64,000 nt of DNA from Oscillospiraceae bacterium (lineage in GTDB: Bacteria; Bacillota; Clostridia; Saccharofermentanales; Saccharofermentanaceae): positions 62,001-126,000 of the forward strand of contig CADAIP010000002.1 of NCBI GenBank assembly GCA_902787975.1, in the 5' to 3' direction. This document shows, in pieces, positions 18,192-26,709 of the stretch (its first letter is position 1; the number at the start of each line of letters is the position of its first letter). The notes under the pieces were generated by a model. It saw only the letters and a list, made by a program, of their open reading frames with translations. It made no database searches and was not told where the DNA came from. The translations under genes and the position numbers were made by a program.

Positions 18192-20349
18192 CTTCACTCT
18201 TCTTATCTTCTGAAGACTTCTTGGTAGTCTTTCTTGCGTTGGATACGCAGTCCTTGTTAGAGCATCTGGGGTAAGCCTTCTTGCCGAAATGCTTCAATAC
18301 CATATAGGCACCGCATTCAGGACAAACTTTACCGTCGATCGGAAGATCCCATGAAATGAAATCACAGTTGGGATCAGAACCCTGCTTATCACATGTATAG
18401 AAAGACTTGTTTCTGTATTTCTTTGACTTGTGTACAAGAAGACCTGATCCGCACTTAGGGCATGTACCCTTTGCGTAGACAACGATGTTCTTGGTGTAGT
18501 TACACTCAGGGAAGTTAGAGCATGCAATGAACTTGCCGTATCTTCCTTCCTTGTAAACAAGCTCCGCACCGCACTGGGGGCAGACCTCACCGGTCTTCTC
18601 AGGCTCGAAAGTAATCTTGTCGATAGATTCCTGGGCAGCCTTGATCTGAGTATTGAATTCAGGATAGAAAACATTGAGAACGTGTTCCCATTCTTCCTTA
18701 CCTTCTTCAACTTCATCAAGTTTGTTCTCCATGTCAGCCGTAAATGAGAGATCTACGATCTCGCTGAAGTTCTCGGAAAGCATGTTGGTAACGATCTTAC
18801 CGAGATCAGTAATCTGAAGGAGTCTGCCGTTCTTCTCAATGTATTTACGGTCAAGGATCGTGGAAATGGTAGGAGCATATGTTGAAGGTCTGCCGATACC
18901 ATATTCTTCAAGAGCCTTGATAAGCGTAGCTTCTGTATAGTGCGGCGGCGGAGTCGTGAACTTCTGCATTGACTTAAGGTCAAGAAGCTCAAGCTTCATG
19001 CCGTCTTCAAGCGGAGGAATAGTTGCCTTGCCGTCCTGATCGTCATTTTTATTTGTATCTTCAGCGATATCATCGTAAAGAACAAGGAATCCCTTGAATG
19101 TAACTGTCTCGCCTACTGCTCTGAACACTCTGTTATTGCAGGATGCCTGGCATGTAACTGTATCGAGTTTGCAAGCAGCCATCTGAGTAGCAAGGAATCT
19201 GTCCCAGATAAGCTGATAGAGCTTGTACTGATCGTTTGAAAGAGAAGATCTGATGTCTCTCGGATCAAGATCAAAGTGTGTAGGTCTGATAGCTTCGTGA
19301 GCATCCTGGGCAGAGTTCTTATTCTTATACTGTCTCTTAACTGGTGAGCAGTACTCACTGCCAAAACGTGTCTTGATGATGTCTTTAGCTGCAGCTACAG
19401 CTTCTTCTGAAATACGGACAGAGTCAGTTCTGATATAAGATACGAGAGCAGTCTGGCCTGCGCCTGCGATCTCAACGCCTTCATAAAGCTGCTGTGCAAT
19501 TGACATTGTCTTCTTTGAGGAGAAGCCGAGTCTCTTGGATGCTTCCTGCTGTAATGTGGAAGTCGTAAACGGCGGATAAGGATTACGCTCCTTCTTACCC
19601 TTCTTGATAGAATCTACTACCAAAGGTCCGCTGCCTACTGCATCAAGAACTTCCTGTGCGTCTTCAAGGCACTTAAGGTCATCCTTCTTAACCTTTCCAT
19701 CGCTCTCCATGACGCCATAGTATCCGAGAACAAACTTATCAGTATTCTTTCCGGGTGTAACAAGAGCCTTGATGAGCCAGTATTCTTCAGGCTTAAATGC
19801 ATCGATCTCAGCATCTCTGTCCATAACTATCTTGGTAGCTACGGACTGGACTCTTCCTGCGGAAAGCCCCTTGCGGATCTTCTTCCAGAGAAGCGGGCTT
19901 AACTCATAACCTACAAGACGGTCAAGGATTCTTCTTGCCTGCTGTGCATTGGCAAGATTCATATTGATAGTTCTGGGATTCTTGATAGCTTCCTGAACTG
20001 CAGACTTAGTAATCTCGTTAAATGTGATCCTGCACTTTGAATCAGGATCGATCTTCAATACCTTGGCAAGATGCCATGCAATAGCTTCACCCTCGCGGTC
20101 AGGGTCGGTTGCAAGTAAGATCTCGTCGGCATCAGCTGCCAGGAGCTTGAGATCTCTTACGACCTTTTCTTTTCCTTTCATTGTGATGTATAAAGGCTTG
20201 AAGTTATTCTTTACGTCTACACCGAGATTTCCGGAAGGAAGATCTCTGATATGGCCTAATGAAGCCGAGATGATATAATCGCTGCCAAGATATCTGCCAA
20301 TCGTCTTTGACTTGGCAGGAGACTCAACTATTACTAATTTTTTGCCCAT
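18181..20349 (-). CDS. topA: DNA topoisomerase I
   Basis: A 722-residue type IA topoisomerase that relaxes negative supercoils. The Toprim domain opens it ([19 protein letters not shown], with the [13 protein letters not shown] metal motif), and the active-site tyrosine is in [14 protein letters not shown]. The C-terminus has three zinc ribbons, each of the four-cysteine type: CPQCGAEL...[15 protein letters not shown]...[10 protein letters not shown] and CPECGAYM...CSNKDC. It ends in a Lys/Glu/Asp-rich tail. An in-frame extension upstream to 20397 lacks support; AGGGG precedes the ATG at 20349. It lies 40 bases after dprA and overlaps trmFO. Confidence 0.97.
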   Translation of the reverse strand: MGKKLVIVESPAKSKTIGRYLGSDYIISASLGHIRDLPSGNLGVDVKNNFKPLYITMKGKEKVVRDLKLLAADADEILLATDPDREGEAIAWHLAKVLKIDPDSKCRITFNEITKSAVQEAIKNPRTINMNLANAQQARRILDRLVGYELSPLLWKKIRKGLSAGRVQSVATKIVMDRDAEIDAFKPEEYWLIKALVTPGKNTDKFVLGYYGVMESDGKVKKDDLKCLEDAQEVLDAVGSGPLVVDSIKKGKKERNPYPPFTTSTLQQEASKRLGFSSKKTMSIAQQLYEGVEIAGAGQTALVSYIRTDSVRISEEAVAAAKDIIKTRFGSEYCSPVKRQYKNKNSAQDAHEAIRPTHFDLDPRDIRSSLSNDQYKLYQLIWDRFLATQMAACKLDTVTCQASCNNRVFRAVGETVTFKGFLVLYDDIAEDTNKNDDQDGKATIPPLEDGMKLELLDLKSMQKFTTPPPHYTEATLIKALEEYGIGRPSTYAPTISTILDRKYIEKNGRLLQITDLGKIVTNMLSENFSEIVDLSFTADMENKLDEVEEGKEEWEHVLNVFYPEFNTQIKAAQESIDKITFEPEKTGEVCPQCGAELVYKEGRYGKFIACSNFPECNYTKNIVVYAKGTCPKCGSGLLVHKSKKYRNKSFYTCDKQGSDPNCDFISWDLPIDGKVCPECGAYMVLKHFGKKAYPRCSNKDCVSNARKTTKKSSEDKKSEDDE

Positions 20350-20389
20350 GGAGTACCCCTCTATATTTTTAATTAAAAATATATCATCA

Positions 20390-21631
20390 TTATACAAATG
20401 TCAACGAGTACTTCCCTTTCTCCTGACATACTGTCCCATTAAGTTCGAGTTCTGTCAACAGCTTTGAAACCTTATAAAACGGCAGTGTTGTAAGCACACA
20501 CAGTTCATCGGCGCAGAGGGGCTTTAATGTCAATGAATCTTTTATGAGCGCTTTCCAGTTTTCATCAGTAAGAACTTCCGGCTTAACTCTTGCAAGTTCC
20601 CTTAATGCTTCAATATTTGCCTGTTCTGAAAAATCATCTTTGATCTTATCCTGATAGTACAGTTCTGCAGGACAACCCATATCCATCCGCTTGTACATCA
20701 GACTTCTTGTTACACTGTCAATAACACTGTCAGCATTCAAAAGCACATTTCCGCCGTCTTCAAGAAGCTTTAGTCCGCCCAACGCATTCTCATAGTAAAT
20801 GTTATTCGGCAGGACAAATACTTCCTTGCCCTGATTTGCTGCAAAAGAAGCCGTATGTAAAGTTCCAGATACACTACCTGCCTCCATAACCAGAGTACAA
20901 TCAGACAGCCCGGCAATAAGTCTGTTGCGTGACGGGAAATACTGCCTTAACGGCTTCTGGCCGGGAGGCATCTCGGATATTATCACTCCCTTGTTTTTAA
21001 TCAGGTCATAGATATCTTTATTCTTTGGCGGATAGATATTATCTACACCTCCTGCAAGAACAGCCACTGTACCGCCAGGTGTATTCACAGTTGAAATATG
21101 TGCATGACGGTCAATTCCATAAGCCATTCCGGATACTATGGTTATTCCCTTTTCGCCAAGTATCTTACATATGTTATCTGTTGCATACTCGGCATATCTG
21201 CTCGGGCTTCTTGACCCGACTACAGCTACGGAACCTTGTAAAGTCATGCGGTCAATAATGTCGTAGTTACCGCTGTAGTAGAACACTTTTGGCATACCGC
21301 TGAGATTCTTCCAATTGTACGGATAAGTTATATCAAGACACGATACGACATCTATATTATTATCAAACGCTATCTGCCTGTAGTTTTTTGCGATTTTCTC
21401 TATGTCATTAAAAGAATCGATAAGGTTTTCGACTTTGTGGACAGTATCAGATTTAAGACTAAAACTTCCCTTCACGATTTCTTTCAACAGTTCAATATTA
21501 TGAAGATCTCTGTAATTGGACATAGCATTATGGTCAACCAGATCGTTGATCGTTTTATAGTTCATATCAGAGTTCAACATCAATGATGAATAGAAGAAAT
21601 CACTGTTTCTTGCTTCAGTTAACTCAACCAT
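20390..21631 (-). CDS. dprA: DNA-processing protein DprA (Smf)
   Basis: A 413-residue DprA, which binds incoming single-stranded DNA and loads RecA during natural transformation. The Rossmann-like core carries AVVGSRSPSRYAEYAT, IVSGMAYGIDRHAH, GGTVAVLAGGVDNIYPP, ISEMPPGQKPLRQYFPSRNRLIAGLSD and VMEAGSVSGTLHTA, all diagnostic. A divergent N-terminal region of about 100 residues and a C-terminal winged-helix-like domain (about 340-413) frame it. Its ATG comes directly after the comM stop (TAAATG), so the two competence genes are coupled. DprA is also kept in non-competent species, so competence is suggested, not shown. Confidence 0.95.
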   Translation of the reverse strand: MVELTEARNSDFFYSSLMLNSDMNYKTINDLVDHNAMSNYRDLHNIELLKEIVKGSFSLKSDTVHKVENLIDSFNDIEKIAKNYRQIAFDNNIDVVSCLDITYPYNWKNLSGMPKVFYYSGNYDIIDRMTLQGSVAVVGSRSPSRYAEYATDNICKILGEKGITIVSGMAYGIDRHAHISTVNTPGGTVAVLAGGVDNIYPPKNKDIYDLIKNKGVIISEMPPGQKPLRQYFPSRNRLIAGLSDCTLVMEAGSVSGTLHTASFAANQGKEVFVLPNNIYYENALGGLKLLEDGGNVLLNADSVIDSVTRSLMYKRMDMGCPAELYYQDKIKDDFSEQANIEALRELARVKPEVLTDENWKALIKDSLTLKPLCADELCVLTTLPFYKVSKLLTELELNGTVCQEKGKYSLTFV

Positions 21632-23152
21632 TTAGCTACCTCTCTTTCTGAATTGTGCTGCCTCTGAGACATCTTCGACAGTTACATCATCTGCATCGTT
21701 AATATCCGCTATCGTCCTTGCAACCCTCAAAACCCTTGTAAAACCTCTTGCAGAGAAAAAGCCTTTCTCAGAGAGATCTGAAGCAAACCTCACAACGTTT
21801 TCCGGTATTCTCATCGCATCTCTTATGTCAGGCTCAGGGAAATTACCATTGAGATACTTACTCCCATAACGTTCGTGAGCTTTTTGCCAGCACCGTTCAA
21901 CTATACTTCTATATGCAGGACTCTCACTCTCAGATTCATCAACATATATGCTTGCCATGTCACTGCCGGATATGGACCTCATCTCACTCAAAAGATCAAT
22001 CCTTTCCATAAATGGTCCGTTAAGCTTGGACAGATACCTGTTAATTTCCGTTACCGAACATCTGCACTTATTGCCCTTCTCATACAACTGACCGCATTTG
22101 CACGGGTTGCCCGTACCGAGAAAAATGAAGTCTGCATCAAATGAATACAAAACGCCTTTCTTAATCATATGGACCTTGCGTTCTTCAAGGGGATTTCTCA
22201 GGAAATCCAATACTTCTGATTTATATAAAGGCAATTCATCAGCAAAGAGTATCCCTTTATTCGCCAAAGCCAACTCTCCGGGAGTTACTGACTGTGAATT
22301 ACCAAGCAGCTTACTTACAGTAGAATTTGGACCTATTATGCGTACAGGCCTGTCAAATGTAACTTTCGATGATCCACCTTCAACAAGTTCAGCAAGCGAA
22401 TAGACTTCCGGCAATTCATCTGGTTCCAGTTTGGGTAACAGACCTGACAGTATTTTCCCTGCCATTGTCTTTCCGCACCCGGGACTCCCAAGCAGAATGA
22501 TATTGTGGAATCCTGCCGAGCTTATTAGCAAAGCCCTTTTCGTCTTCTCCTGACCCTTAAGCAAAGATATATCAAGGTAATCAGCGGGATTGCTTTCCTG
22601 TTCAAACTCGAAAACTGTTTCTTTATATTCATTTCCATCGAAAACAGCATTCAGTTCAGTAAGATTATTGATCCCTTGTCCTTTAAACCCTGCAATGCCT
22701 GCACTGGAAGTCTCGCTCAAAGGAATGATCTTATAATCAAAGTACTCATCCCTGACAGTTTTAAGCCTGATACAAGATCCCGGTGTCGCTTTGACCTCAC
22801 CTCCCAAAGATAGTTCACCCTCGGCATATATCTTTGCTCCCGGAGGCAGATATAACTGACCTGAAGCAAAAAGGATCCCCATAGCCATCGGAAGATCAAA
22901 TCCCGTACCGGTCTTGCGCATATATGCAGGACTGATCCCGACTGTGATATGTCCCTTGGGCATGGTAAATCCCGCTGATTTAAAAGCAGACCTTAACCTG
23001 CCTTCAGATTCCCTTATGGATGAATCACAAAGTCCAATTACCGAGAAAGTCGGGATACCGGGCGAGATAGATACTTCAATCTGTGAAAGCGTTGCATCAG
23101 CGCCTGATGCAAAACTCGAATAAAGAGTCGCAACATTTGGTTTTGAAGTCAT
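21632..23152 (-). CDS. comM: ComM/YifB-type AAA+ ATPase (Mg-chelatase-like)
   Basis: A 506-residue protein of the ComM family, a hexameric helicase that promotes branch migration during natural transformation. The N-terminal Lon-like domain has VEVSISPGIPTFSVIGLCDSSIRESEGRLRSAF-type sequence; the AAA+ module shows Walker A LLGSPGCGKTMAGKILSGLLP, ILFADELPLY (Walker B region), and a cysteine cluster GNPCKCGQLYEKGNKCRC, with the C-terminal Mg-chelatase domain GFSARGFTRVLRVARTIADI-like. Two ATGs lie close together (23158 and 23152); the SD is 8 bases from the second and only 2 from the first, so 23152 is preferred. The SD is inside a hairpin (see separate entry). It heads the comM-dprA-topA-trmFO unit. 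Confidence 0.95.
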   Translation of the reverse strand: MTSKPNVATLYSSFASGADATLSQIEVSISPGIPTFSVIGLCDSSIRESEGRLRSAFKSAGFTMPKGHITVGISPAYMRKTGTGFDLPMAMGILFASGQLYLPPGAKIYAEGELSLGGEVKATPGSCIRLKTVRDEYFDYKIIPLSETSSAGIAGFKGQGINNLTELNAVFDGNEYKETVFEFEQESNPADYLDISLLKGQEKTKRALLISSAGFHNIILLGSPGCGKTMAGKILSGLLPKLEPDELPEVYSLAELVEGGSSKVTFDRPVRIIGPNSTVSKLLGNSQSVTPGELALANKGILFADELPLYKSEVLDFLRNPLEERKVHMIKKGVLYSFDADFIFLGTGNPCKCGQLYEKGNKCRCSVTEINRYLSKLNGPFMERIDLLSEMRSISGSDMASIYVDESESESPAYRSIVERCWQKAHERYGSKYLNGNFPEPDIRDAMRIPENVVRFASDLSEKGFFSARGFTRVLRVARTIADINDADDVTVEDVSEAAQFRKRGS

Positions 23153-23160
23153 AGTCATAT

Positions 23161-23177
23161 CCTCCTTTTACAAGGAG
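23161..23177 (-). promoter_or_regulatory. Hairpin masking the comM Shine-Dalgarno sequence
   Basis: On the minus strand CTCCTT (23177-23172), loop GTAA, AAGGAG (23167-23162) forms a perfect 6-bp stem with a four-base loop. The second arm is the Shine-Dalgarno itself (AAGGAGG, 23167-23161). If it forms in the mRNA the site would be hidden from the ribosome, so translation of comM could be conditionally controlled. Stem and overlap are seen directly; the regulatory effect is inference. Confidence 0.5.
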
Positions 23178-23222
23178 AATACGCCGTTTAAGATCAGATT
23201 ATCAGGGCAAAAACATCGCAAG

Positions 23223-23339
23223 AAACCGACACGTTTTCCGACAAGATTTCAGACAAAAACCGACAAACCGGACGAATTATTACGAAAACCTACAAAAGAG
23301 CATACAATCACCTGACAAAAACCGACAAAGAACCAACAA
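23223..23339. repeat. Cluster of CCGACA-type repeats between comM and ychF
   Basis: The divergent comM/ychF intergenic region contains an exact 16-base repeat, GACAAAAACCGACAAA, at 23252-23267 and 23314-23329, and further CCGACA-like units: CCGACA at 23226, 23238, 23260 and 23322, CCTACA at 23289 and CCAACA at 23333. Several spacings are close to multiples of a helical turn (12, 22, 33, 11), and within the 16-mer GACA recurs at 10 bases. This looks like an array of binding sites for a regulator that uses direct repeats, but no protein is identified. A small inverted repeat, TTAGCA-N8-TGCTAA (23344-23363), overlaps the probable ychF -10 region. Confidence 0.6.
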
Positions 23340-23399
23340 AGTATTAGCATTTGAATGTGCTAAAATATGGACGCAAAAAAGAAAATAAGAGGTACATAT

Positions 23400-24494
23400 A
23401 TGAAGCTTGGAATCGTTGGACTTCCTAATGTTGGTAAGAGCACACTCTTTAACGCTATCACAAGAGCCGGTGCTGAAGCTGCAAACTATCCCTTCTGCAC
23501 TATTGAACCTAACGTAGGCGTAGTTTCCGTTCCCGACCAGAGACTTGATAAACTCGCCGAGATCTATAATCCTGAGAAATACACACCCGCTGTTGTTGAA
23601 TTCGTTGACATCGCAGGTCTTGTTGCAGGCGCTTCCAAAGGCGAAGGTCTTGGCAACAAGTTTCTCTCAAACATCAGAGAGTGCGATGCAATCGTTCACG
23701 TAGTAAGATGCTTCGACGATCCTGACGTTATCCACGTTAACGGCCATGCCGACCCTGCCGGCGATATCGCTACTATCGACGTTGAGCTCATCCTCTCTGA
23801 CCTTGAGATCATGGAAAAGAGGATCGACCGCACAAAGAAGATGATGAAAGGCGGCGACAAGGCTTTTGCCAAGGAACTCACTGTCTACGAAAAGATCTAC
23901 GACTGCCTCGCTGAAGGTAAATCAGCAAGATCCCTCACATTCGAAGATGATGAGCTCGAATACACAAGAGATCTCCAGCTTATCTCAATGAAGCCTGTTC
24001 TCTACTGCGCAAACATTGCAGAAGACGACATCAAGAAAAAGGAAGACATCCCTTATGTAAAGGTTGTTAAGGACATCGCAGCAAAAGAAGGTTCAGGCGT
24101 TGTCGTAATCTCAGCTAAGATCGAGGAAGAATTAGGCGAGCTGTCACCTGAAGACCGTGAGATGTTCCTTGAAGATCTTGGAATCGAGAGTGCAGGTCTT
24201 GATCAGATGATCAATGCTTCCTATAGTCTCTTAGGTCTTATCTCATTCCTTACTGCAGGTCCTAAGGAAGTCCGTGCCTGGACTATCAAGAAAGGCACCA
24301 AAGCTCCCCAGGCTGCAGGAAAGATCCACTCAGACTTTGAAAGAGGCTTTATCAGAGCCGAAGTCGTTGCATACGATGACCTTATCGCTAACGGCACATA
24401 CAATGCAGCCAAAGAAAAAGGTCTTGTAAGATCAGAAGGAAAAGAATACGTAATGAAGGACGGCGACGTCGTAGTATTCAGATTCAACGTCTGA
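23400..24494 (+). CDS. ychF: Ribosome-binding ATPase YchF (OLA1 family)
   Basis: A 364-residue Obg-related P-loop NTPase that prefers ATP and binds ribosomes. It opens with [19 protein letters not shown] (G1), then the YchF-typical [34 protein letters not shown] (G3 with a non-Gln residue as in the family) and a coiled segment of about residues 120-165. The C-terminal TGS domain ends with [27 protein letters not shown]. An in-frame ATG at 23367 is possible, but AGAGG seven bases upstream supports 23400. It stands alone, facing away from comM, with its own terminator. Confidence 0.97.
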   Translation: MKLGIVGLPNVGKSTLFNAITRAGAEAANYPFCTIEPNVGVVSVPDQRLDKLAEIYNPEKYTPAVVEFVDIAGLVAGASKGEGLGNKFLSNIRECDAIVHVVRCFDDPDVIHVNGHADPAGDIATIDVELILSDLEIMEKRIDRTKKMMKGGDKAFAKELTVYEKIYDCLAEGKSARSLTFEDDELEYTRDLQLISMKPVLYCANIAEDDIKKKEDIPYVKVVKDIAAKEGSGVVVISAKIEEELGELSPEDREMFLEDLGIESAGLDQMINASYSLLGLISFLTAGPKEVRAWTIKKGTKAPQAAGKIHSDFERGFIRAEVVAYDDLIANGTYNAAKEKGLVRSEGKEYVMKDGDVVVFRFNV

Positions 24495-24522
24495 TTTATT
24501 TTTCGATTAAGCAAAATCAATC

Positions 24523-24559
24523 AAACCCGTGAAGGATCAGCCTTTGCGGGTTTTCTTTT
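24523..24559 (+). terminator. Rho-independent terminator of ychF
   Basis: AAACCCG (24523-24529) pairs with CGGGTTT (24547-24553), and the inner TGAAGG and CCTTTG extend the stem to 13 pairs with two G-T pairs. TTTTCTTTTC follows on the plus strand. The hairpin overlaps the last codons of the convergent membrane-protein gene that ends at 24537, so it may be used from both sides. Confidence 0.85.
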
Positions 24560-25109
24560 CGTTTCTCTTCATCATGCAGAGGAAGATGGATTCAAGTCCG
24601 CTCAATATGAAACACACACCTGAGAACACTATGATGTTGCGTGTTCCGTCAAACGGATTAATGAGCAAGGCAATGCCTGCGATGATCAAAGCGATGGCAA
24701 GACCCAACAAAACAAAACTGTACATATCTTTCTTCCTGAAAAGAAAGATCTCCTGCCTGAGCTTTACGATGCCATCGATAATAAAGAATATTCCAACGAT
24801 CGTAGCCAGAAGCTGCAAAACAAATTCGCGCTTAATTATGAATACGACACCTATAACCATGATGGCAATCGAATATACGAGCACTATCTCAGCTCCTGCT
24901 GCCTTACCGTAATTCTCTTCCCTGAACTGCTTGATTGAGATGATGTAACCGATAACTTCGGCAAGTCCTGCTACAAACAAAACGACACCAAACAATAATC
25001 CGATAACACCTGAAGATACCTCAGGGAAAAATATAAAGAACAAGCCAGTGATAACGGCAAATACGCCGCCGATATAAGAAGGCAATTTTTTAGTGCTCTT
25101 AGAATCCAT
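24537..25109 (-). CDS. DUF308/HdeD-like membrane protein
   Basis: A 190-residue protein of six predicted membrane spans in three hairpins (about 10-50, 68-110 and 125-165). The repeated pattern of hydrophobic spans with short turns, such as GGVFAVITGLFFIFFPEVSSGVIGLLFG and TIVGIFFIIDGIVKL, matches the DUF308 (HdeD) family of small membrane proteins whose biochemical role is unclear; HdeD itself is linked to acid resistance in enterobacteria. It starts behind GAGGTAAGGG, 19 bases past the preceding gene's stop, and is the last gene of the polA-coaE unit. Confidence 0.8.
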   Translation of the reverse strand: MDSKSTKKLPSYIGGVFAVITGLFFIFFPEVSSGVIGLLFGVVLFVAGLAEVIGYIISIKQFREENYGKAAGAEIVLVYSIAIMVIGVVFIIKREFVLQLLATIVGIFFIIDGIVKLRQEIFLFRKKDMYSFVLLGLAIALIIAGIALLINPFDGTRNIIVFSGVCFILSGLESIFLCMMKRNEKKTRKG

Positions 25110-25128
25110 TATCCCTTACCTCTAATGA

Positions 25129-25797
25129 TCAGTAACCAGGCTTGATCAGCATAAATACAAAATCCTTGCCGCGTGCAATAAACTCTCTGTAGTAATTATA
25201 CTGTCTGATAACATAACCTGAATTTATAGCCTCAACACCTACAGATTCTATACCGAAATTACGTGCATCGTAAACAGAGCGCTCGCAATGGAAGCCCGTC
25301 GTAACTACTACGGCTGACTTAACATTGAATAATGTAACTGCCCTGAGCATAGAATCATAAGTTGAAAGCCCCAAAGGATCACATATGATATCCGAATCAG
25401 ATATACCCTCATTAATAAGGAATTCCTTCATACAGCCTGTCTCATCGTAATCTTCAGGATCCTCACTGTCACCTGTTACCAGAACATAATCGGCACAGCC
25501 GGTTTTAAATACAGCTGCCGATGTACGAAGTCTGTCAGCAAGCATCGGACTTGCAACTCCACCCTCCCACACAGCACATCCCAATACGATGACAGCATCA
25601 TAATGAGCATCAGAAGAAACTGATGAAGATGTAAATGACTCCAAAGAATAAACATCAGGAGAACTGCTGTTATAAACATGAATATTCATCAGTCCAAGTG
25701 CGGCCACACCAAGAAAGCCGACAATTACCAGCACAAGAAGGATCTTTAATAAGACTCCCAGCGGTTTACTTTTCTTCTTTGTTTCCTGATTCTTCAT
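25129..25797 (-). CDS. SanA/YdcF-like DUF218 membrane-anchored protein
   Basis: A protein of about 222 residues with one N-terminal membrane span (about 14-36) and a DUF218 domain outside the membrane. Domain landmarks are YDAVIVLGCAVWEGGVASPMLADRL, YVLVTGDSED, DPLGLSTYDSML and VVVTTGFHCERSVYDARNFGI. The family includes SanA (vancomycin sensitivity) and YdcF; envelope roles are suspected, the reaction is unknown. The frame is open to 25830 inside the preceding gene; I chose MKNQETKKKS at 25797, though the ribosome binding site is weak and starts 15 to 33 bases upstream cannot be excluded. It overlaps the preceding gene's end. Confidence 0.8.
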   Translation of the reverse strand: MKNQETKKKSKPLGVLLKILLVLVIVGFLGVAALGLMNIHVYNSSSPDVYSLESFTSSSVSSDAHYDAVIVLGCAVWEGGVASPMLADRLRTSAAVFKTGCADYVLVTGDSEDPEDYDETGCMKEFLINEGISDSDIICDPLGLSTYDSMLRAVTLFNVKSAVVVTTGFHCERSVYDARNFGIESVGVEAINSGYVIRQYNYYREFIARGKDFVFMLIKPGY

Positions 25798-26107
25798 TAT
25801 TGGAACCGGCATTTTCTGCCATCTGTACAAGTTTTCTTGTCATGAAAAAAATAAGTGCGGTCGTAAAGATAAATACAAACAGAACTGTAACATCAGAGAT
25901 AATTACAAATGCTACCGGAAGTCCTTTCATGATCAGCGTGAATACGAATACAAGCAAAGCACCGGAAACATAAACGCCGCAGCATGCTCTGAAAAAGTTT
26001 CTGAACTTTCCTTTGCAGAATTCGCTCTTACCTAAAAACAAATAGATGAGTATTGCAAGGGAAACAGCAAGAAATACAGATGCCGTAATGACTGCTGCAG
26101 TATTCAT
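25766..26107 (-). CDS. Small three-span membrane protein of unknown function
   Basis: A 113-residue protein with three predicted membrane spans (about 4-25, 40-63 and 68-90) and a hydrophilic tail rich in Glu, Asn and Lys. The family was not recognised. Its start overlaps the coaE stop (26104-26106) by the ATGA arrangement, and its end overlaps the DUF218 gene, so it is translated as part of that chain. Confidence 0.7.
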   Translation of the reverse strand: MNTAAVITASVFLAVSLAILIYLFLGKSEFCKGKFRNFFRACCGVYVSGALLVFVFTLIMKGLPVAFVIISDVTVLFVFIFTTALIFFMTRKLVQMAENAGSNNEESGNKEEK

Positions 26108-26709
26108 ATCCTGATTCCTCTCTCATAAAGCTGTTCGCGGATAAGGACTTCAACCTTATCTTTAAGATCTTCAAGATCCCAGGAATTATCTATCGAATGG
26201 TCACCGAGCTCACAATATTCATCGTCAGTCATCTGTACGGCGATCCTTCGCTCTGCTTCTTCCTTTTCCATACCGCGCTTCTGAAGTCTTGCAAGACGGA
26301 CATCTTTATCACAGGTTACGACCCAGATCTGGTTGCAGAGTTCACGGAATTTATTAACAGGGATCGGCACATCAAGAACGACGCACTTGGAACCCTTCTC
26401 TTTTTCTTTTGCAAGAGTCTCTTCGATCTGCTCGAAAACATGTCTGTGAATGATAGTGCTAAGATCATCAAGTTTCTTCTTGTCTCCGAATGCGATATCA
26501 GACATAACGCGTCTGTTAAGAGCACCGCTTGCCGTAACGACTTTTTTACCAAAGGTTGCAGCAATCTCCGGCATTGCCCTGCCGCCTGCAGCTGTAACCG
26601 ATCTGGAGATCTCATCAGCATCAAGGACTAGAAGTCCTCTTTCTGCAAGAAGGCCTGATACAGTGCTCTTGCCGCTTCCAATTCCGCCTGTAATACCTAA
26701 TACAAACAT
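26104..26709 (-). CDS. coaE: Dephospho-CoA kinase
   Basis: A 201-residue CoaE, catalysing the last step of coenzyme A synthesis (ATP-dependent 3'-phosphorylation). It begins with the P-loop VLGITGGIGSGKSTVSGLLAERG, has the substrate-binding VLDADEISRSV and the lid residues in ARLQKRGMEKEEAERRIAVQM. Its ATG shares one base with the polA stop (TAATG). The polA-coaE pairing is well known in Gram-positive bacteria. Confidence 0.97.
   Translation of the reverse strand: MFVLGITGGIGSGKSTVSGLLAERGLLVLDADEISRSVTAAGGRAMPEIAATFGKKVVTASGALNRRVMSDIAFGDKKKLDDLSTIIHRHVFEQIEETLAKEKEKGSKCVVLDVPIPVNKFRELCNQIWVVTCDKDVRLARLQKRGMEKEEAERRIAVQMTDDEYCELGDHSIDNSWDLEDLKDKVEVLIREQLYERGIRI

Noticed and set aside
23223..23339. 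CRISPR-like array from the repeated CCGACA units
   Set aside because: The units are 6-16 bases with irregular short spacing and no repeat-spacer pattern or cas genes.
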